64,000 nucleotides of DNA from Sipunculus nudus (lineage: Eukaryota; Annelida; Sipuncula; Golfingiida; Sipunculidae). The notes below the pieces were generated by a model that saw nothing but the letters and a program-made list of their open reading frames with translations, ran no database searches and was not told the origin of the DNA. The stretch covers positions 7,067,519 through 7,131,518 of the forward strand of contig CM049306.1 of the NCBI GenBank assembly GCA_026874595.1, in the 5' to 3' direction. How positions within the stretch are numbered: the stretch's first letter is position 1; each line of letters begins with the position of its first letter. Positions 58,610 through 64,000 of the stretch are shown one piece after another. The position numbers were made by a program, and so were the translations under genes.

Positions 58610-59080
58610 GATTTACACAGGCTACCAATACGACAACTTATTTTTTCCAAATCTGTCTTATAACATATCCACATATCAAGCGCAAAATACATCACTTAAC
58701 TCGTTTCTTCTTCTGCCATCACCTCCTGCTCTCAGGTCCTCCAATCAGTCCTTACTTGTTCAGCTAGCAGAAAATCTATCGACGTCTGGTGGCAGAATTT
58801 TTGCAACATTTGCGCTACAAATTTGGAACAAGCTCCGGTCAAATGTTCGGTGCTCAGAAACATTGATTTGTTTTAAGAATCGTCTAAGGACCCGTATATT
58901 TAGGGAAGTGTATTTATTAGAAGTTTCTGATGTTTAGATGATGATGATTAATACATTTATTTTACATGTTTTATCTATTTCATTATTTTTATGTTCAAGT
59001 AGATGTACGGCGCCTTGATTAAGTATTCACTCTTAAATACGTTGCTCCTTATAAATGTATAAAATGATATAATAAAAAAT
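58610..59080 (+). mobile_element. 5'-truncated LINE (CR1/L2-like) tail
   Basis: The frame ending at 58937 contains PALRSSNQSLLVQL, GGRIFATFALQIWNKL and SETLICFKNRLRTRIF. This is the conserved C-terminal tail that follows the reverse transcriptase domain in CR1/L2/Jockey-group LINEs. The 3' UTR has GTACGGCGCCTTGATT and ends in ATAAAATGATATAATAAAAA, also typical. The RT and endonuclease parts are missing, so the copy is dead. Confidence 0.75.
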
Positions 59081-59438
59081 TGTAGAGAAAAGACAAGCAG
59101 TCCTTAAGAACCAGTACACCTATATGGCTATATACAGGACATATATATATTCTGTATCTGTTGCGTCTAGAGACTTACTGATTCAGTTGTTTCAGGTAAT
59201 TTTTTTTCTGTATGCACAAAAATAGATAAACATAACCTCAACTCCCCTCCCCATCCCCACCCCCATCCACACACACACAAAAGTTAGCTGAGCTTTGGAA
59301 TGGCTCACCATTTGTAAGCGCTTCAAACCGCAGATTCTCAAACAAAAGTGCATGTGAACTCTCAAGTGTTGAAATTGTGATAAAAGAATAAAGCTGATAT
59401 GGAGATCTTTCAGTTCAAAATAGGAATTCATATTAAAA
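59081..59438. other. No gene recognised
   Basis: Short AT-rich interval with a CCCCTCCCCATCCCCACC pyrimidine tract near 59240. Confidence 0.4.
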
Positions 59439-60843
59439 CTAGAATACGGGTAGTCGACAAGCGACTACGTGTATCCGCTAAAATCAGAGTGGAACGGGTG
59501 AAGTGAGGCATGGATTGAGTGGCAAGGGGAAATAGAGTGAGGTGTGTTGCATATTGGCATGGATGTCTGCAGCCGAAATGTGTATGTAGGTGGCGCTACC
59601 TGCCAAAAAAATTAACCAAGCTAACCATGATGTATAAACATGCAAAATTTTAGGCAGATAAGTCAAACCACTACTGAGACACGAGTGATTTTAGCCCACA
59701 GCAGACAAACAGACGGACGCTGTGCAAAAATGGTTGCACACGGCCCCTCCAGTTTTGTTTATGATAAAGAGCTGTGTAAGATCTCTACACATGCAAAATT
59801 TGTCCAATCGATCAAACGGTCAGCGAGAAATGAGCTTGAATGTCTGCAGCGTAAACTAAAATGTAGGTTGCGCCACCTGTCATAAGATCAAGAAAGCTGT
59901 CCCGGATGTATAAACCTGCAAAATTTTAGGCAGATATGTCAAACCACTGCCGAGTTATGAGTGATTTTATCCCACGGCAGGCAAACAGACGGACGCTGTG
60001 TAAAAATGGTTGCAGGTGGCGCCACCAGTTTTGTGTATTATAAAGAGCTATGTGAGATCTATACACATGCAAAATTTTGGCCCAATCGGTCAAAAGGTTC
60101 CCGAGATATGAGCTTAAATGTCTGCAGTGTAAACTAGATTTTACGTCGCGCCACCTGTCATAAAATCAAGAAAATTGTCCCGGATGTATAAACCTGCAAA
60201 ATTTTAGGGAGATATGTGAAACCACTGCCGAGATATGAATGATTTTATCCCACGCAGACAAACAGACGGACGCTGTGCAAAAATGGTTGCAGGTGGCGCC
60301 ACCAGTTTGCGTATGGTAAAGAGCTATGTGAGATCTATACACATGCAAATTTGCAGGAAGATACGTCAAACCAGTCCGGAGATATAAGCATGGATGTCTG
60401 CAGCGTGAACGTGAATGTAGGTGGCGCCACCTGTCATAAAATCAAGAAAGCTATTCAGGATGTATACGCATGCAAAATTTCAGGTGAATAAGTCAAACCA
60501 CTGCGGAGATATGAGTGATTTTAACCCAAGGCAGATTAACAGATAGACACTGTGCAAATATGGTTGCAGGTGGCGCCACCATTTTTATGTATGTTATAAA
60601 GCTATCCAAGGGCTACATTTGTACATTTTTTTTTCCTGATCGGTCAAACGGTTCCCGAGATATTTGGGTTTATGTGTGGAAACAGACGCACAAATGGACG
60701 CTGGGCAGAGAGGAAAGGTCAGAAGACAACGCAAATTGGTTAGGAACCAGTTCACATGTGACCCGATAATTGGTGTAAGTTTCGGACGGCGGCGGCGGAA
60801 CCCGGTCAAAAACATAGTATCAGCAAAACTTCGTTTTGGCGGA
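59439..60843 (-). mobile_element. Helitron-like non-autonomous element, full-length copy, 1405 bp
   Basis: On the minus strand it starts A|TCCGCCAAAACGAAGTTTTG (CAAAAC-GAA-GTTTTG hairpin) and ends with GTAGTCGCTTGTCGACTAC (7-bp stem, 5-nt loop), CCGTATT and CTAG|T. These are the 5' TC, 3' hairpin plus CTRR and A/T target expected of Helitrons. Between them are about six ~180-bp units, each with GGTGGCGCCACC or a derivative and TGCACAG-GTCC/'GGACGCTGTGCAAAAATGG'. No Rep/helicase, so it must be mobilised in trans if at all. The small frames inside (59640-59885, 60515-60769) are repeat translations. Confidence 0.85.
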
Positions 60844-63462
60844 TAAAATTATGTATAGTTGTATCTTCCATACTGTAAGCTTAGTTGCAGGTACTTTATT
60901 GCAACAGATCAATGCTTAAGGTTTCTTCCCGTGAAGGCCCATTCAGTCAGCACAAACTACTGTTTTAGAAGTAAACTAGTTTTTAGTGACATGATCACTT
61001 TTTAAAGCTTCCTGGTTTGTGATTCCTTATATAAGAAGAGTTGAATCTCCTTCTTTTCAGGGACCTGCATGCTTTGTGACAGACTGGGGATAGATACCAC
61101 CACCAACGATAAAAAGCTCTAATACGGAAAAGTATTGTCAATACCTCATTATGGTAAAGAATCGATGAAAATCATGTCCAGGGCACACCCTGTTTACTTT
61201 GTAAAGTCATCATTTACATGTCAGAAAATTGCTCCTGAATAATGAATACTAAAAGGATTGAAAGTCCACCCACCTAAATACGATTACAAAGCCAACTGTC
61301 CATGTAATACCAGTCGTTATAATAGCAATTTACTTTGTGCAACTTACATTTTACTATTTATTGACTTATAATGACTCACTAGAATGTTATATTAAGATTG
61401 GTATGTATTTAAATAATTTTCTGGTCTAACCAGAACATTAGCTTTAATGAATGCAATCAAAATCCACATAATGAAACATCCAAGGAAGGAACAAAATGAG
61501 GAACATATAGAACACAAATGTCCTGGCACAATCAATATGTTGATAAAATCATATTAAAAATCAACAGGCCCGTGTGTGCATGTGTGCAGGTAGTGTGAAA
61601 AGGAAAAAGAAGAAAGAAAGAGAGAAAGAAAGAAAAAGAAAATTTGTGCGAGAGCGAACTTTATACATGTAACGCTATGCAGAAATGTTTCCAAGGGGAA
61701 CTGAATCAGCAACAAATAAAATGTGTTCCTTGATGAGTAACCCGTGTCAGGTCAGACGGTGTCATGTCCCTTGATGAGTAACCCATGTCATGTCAGACGG
61801 TATCATGTCAGTCACACCCACAACCCGTGGGGGTACACAGAGGGCCACTCTCTCTGTCCCACTGTACCAATAAAACCGTGTGACTTCTTGCTTGTTACGG
61901 ATCACCATTTTCTGGGGCTTTTGTCTCCAAATCATTAATCATTATAAGTGCCATCAATCATTTCTGCTACTCAAATTCAAAAGGATGTCTAAACAGCAAT
62001 ATCACTCATGGAATGAGTCATACCCATCACAAATATTTTACATTATGTCATAAGTATTTATGCAAGTTTCTGAAAATGGTAGTTTTAGTAAAGCCCTTGG
62101 CCTGCAGATGGCACCCCATGTCTTAAGAATGGTTGAGGCACTCTTTCAAGTGTAGGACTTCAACTTTTATTGTAATACCACATGTCAGAGACTTCTCACT
62201 TTTCTGTGGGACATCTGGACAGGACCCAGCCTTGTGCAAATTGTGTCAGCCACTGGTACCTTGGGTTCAGGACTGTGTCAGTCACTAACAACCGTGGTTG
62301 CAGCACCACAGTCTGATTTCTAGTCATGGAAAATTGTCCCTAGTTTCTTGTGTCTCCACATGCAACGTGACAGAGCCCGGTGGGGCATACCTTTGGAGTC
62401 GAAGTCCCTTAGCTCATTTATAATTTTATTTGGTTTCTATCCGTCATGGAAAGTGTAGAGCAAACAAAAAGCAAACGAGCAGAATCAGTCGAACATAACA
62501 GACAGTCGATGAAGGCCAACACCGAGCGCATACCGCTGATTTTATTTAGTTCCCTTACTAATTTGATCAAATATTCATTCCTTTCCTGAACACCCCCAGA
62601 CCTGTAGTACCGATGTCTCCATCAGATGTCGGCAGCAGAAGAAGTTTTCGCTCATCGAGCAGCTACAGGTTGCAGTGGTCAAGGCGTCAGCCCTGCGCGC
62701 TCCCTAAGTATGTTCTCTGAGCCAACAGACGCGATGCCACACCAAGCCAAGCAGAGAGCCGCGAGAGGCTGCCACCGTACATCCCGAACCGGTGATCTTG
62801 TAGTAAAGCTACAGCATCCATAGCCGCAAAGGCAGAAGCAACCTACATTCCCTCTACCGATCCCAGCAGCGGAGACCCAGCCATGCCATTCGAGAGCCGA
62901 ACCCGATCTTTGAACGACAGAGCTTTGAGACAGATCGCCCTTTTATACTTGCAGTTTCGGCCATTTAGACCGTATTAGCAAGTTCAGCTATCAGATGTCG
63001 GTACCAGTTGTAGTTCCTTCTGTACAAACAGACCACGCTGATCCTACATCCATATCTGATCATGCATGTAGGCCATTCCTGGCGCATCTAAGGCACACCT
63101 CGAAAGATTTCCTGAAGCACACGACCGTTTCTATTGATCGTTAACACTGGCAACCATGCGGACAGGCAAATCTTTTTCTTATGCTTTATTTTACAGCTGC
63201 AGACAAAACTAAGAATTCATATATAAATAACACTAAATAAATCTAATGTGATTATTACGCATCCTATTTAATCATATATGAAGCACGGTAAATTTAACTA
63301 CCTCGTAAGTAGTTTTATTTACAAAGTAACTTATGAAATCTATATTAGTAGGTTAATTTATACCTTGTATGATATATATTTCTTTAATCTAATAACGTTT
63401 CTCGATGTTCAAAATGTTCAGTGGAATGTATATAATCATAAATAACTCGCCTTATGTATGTG

Positions 63463-63465
<3 letters not shown>
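60844..63465. other. No gene recognised; GC-richer stretch at 62450-63130
   Basis: Mostly unique-looking sequence. 61597-61641 is a purine tract rich in GAAA. A short direct repeat (CCTTGATGAGTAACCC and ATGTCAGACGGT) occurs at 61729 and 61770. The 62450-63130 stretch is less AT-rich and could be a promoter or first exon region, but no coding frame was identified. Confidence 0.35.

Positions 63466-63530
<65 letters not shown>
63466..63530. repeat. (TA)n microsatellite
   Basis: About 32 uninterrupted TA repeats. The 'YIYIYI' open frames across it on both strands are artefacts. Confidence 0.95.
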
Positions 63531-63533
<3 letters not shown>

Positions 63534-64000
63534 TCTTTCCGCAACATTAATCCCTTTCAATATACATGTCACGCGATCAACAAGACTGTGCTGGGGGCCT
63601 TTCCGAGTCTCTGGGCCCATGTTCGGTTGGGTTTTAATAAATCACAGTTGTGTTTATATCTGACATATCCGTGTATCGACCAGACAGCTCATGTGTGAAT
63701 CACTGAACGTATCCCAATGTCGGCGGCAATGGTTGCAAGGGGACATATCAGCTCTCGTTCAAGAAATCCCGCACGTGACCCGCATGAACATAAACACCAG
63801 CCCAGGCACTCTTATAAAAGCCGAGGGGGGCTGTCTGTACAGCATAATAGTTACTTATCAAAACAACCCTGGGTGACACATCAACATGATGCGGCTCAGG
63901 GTCATTCCCTACACCAGCATATGCTGACATGTGGAATCTATCAATTTATCTTGGCACCAACAATGTCACATACCAACTCAACCAAAGGGGCATCCGAGAC
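63531..64000. other. No gene recognised
   Basis: Moderately GC-balanced sequence to the window edge. Short frames only. Confidence 0.35.

Noticed and set aside
58578-58937. 119-codon frame as a host gene
   Set aside because: Its C-terminal two thirds match the tail of CR1/L2-type LINE proteins and a LINE-like 3' UTR follows.
60515-60846. Frames in the Helitron-like element at 59640-60846
   Set aside because: The same sequence recurs in every array unit with frameshifts between units; no Rep or helicase motif is present.

Overview
The window is animal nuclear DNA: genes are split by GT-AG introns, intergenic sequence is AT-rich, and there are many dispersed repeats and microsatellites. Repeat style (families with internal GGTGGCGCCACC palindromes, families ending in ...CCTTG plus a T-tract, 'GTCCGTCCGTC' heads) and the two recognisable proteins suggest a lophotrochozoan, most likely a bivalve or other mollusc. 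This is inference; no species marker is present.

Layout. (1) 1-12500: the last coding exon (6482-7807, +) of an LZTS/FEZ1-type coiled-coil gene, with intron and repeat copies upstream and a long probable 3' UTR downstream. (2) 12800-18250: back-to-back dispersed repeats, mostly arrays of ~180-bp units that I assign to Helitron-like elements. (3) 18286-18666 (-): an unrecognised cysteine-rich open stretch, then a 400-bp hAT-type MITE and a 178-bp pogo-type MITE. (4) 21371-32118 (-): a complete N-acetylglucosamine kinase gene (NAGK). Ten coding exons were reconstructed by hand with intact phase, giving 349 aa. Intron 4 carries a 2.1-kb inverted-repeat element with a full-length 898-bp Helitron-like element in its loop; intron 1 carries a tRNA-derived SINE-like sequence. 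(5) 32119-32746: a putative divergent promoter shared by NAGK and a tentative plus-strand gene for a 51-aa single-pass membrane microprotein (exons 32747-32756, 45135-45197, 45746-45828). Its first intron holds a 530-bp TIR element, Helitron-like copies and a large 67-bp satellite (38361-45112, interrupted by a 440-bp MITE). (6) 47200-60900: repeat-rich DNA with a three-level nested insertion (50399-52500), a solo LTR (53567-54382), a 724-bp pogo-type MITE, a pair of CTCF-consensus matches, a 5'-truncated LINE tail and the best full-length Helitron-like copy (59439-60843). (7) 60850-64000: no gene recognised.

The genes do not form a functional unit. NAGK is a sugar-salvage enzyme, the LZTS-type protein is a cytoskeletal/signalling scaffold family, and the microprotein is of unknown function. 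The most interesting material is the mobile DNA: a Helitron-like non-autonomous family with hairpins near both ends and palindrome-bearing internal repeats, plus several elements whose termini and target duplications can be read to the base.
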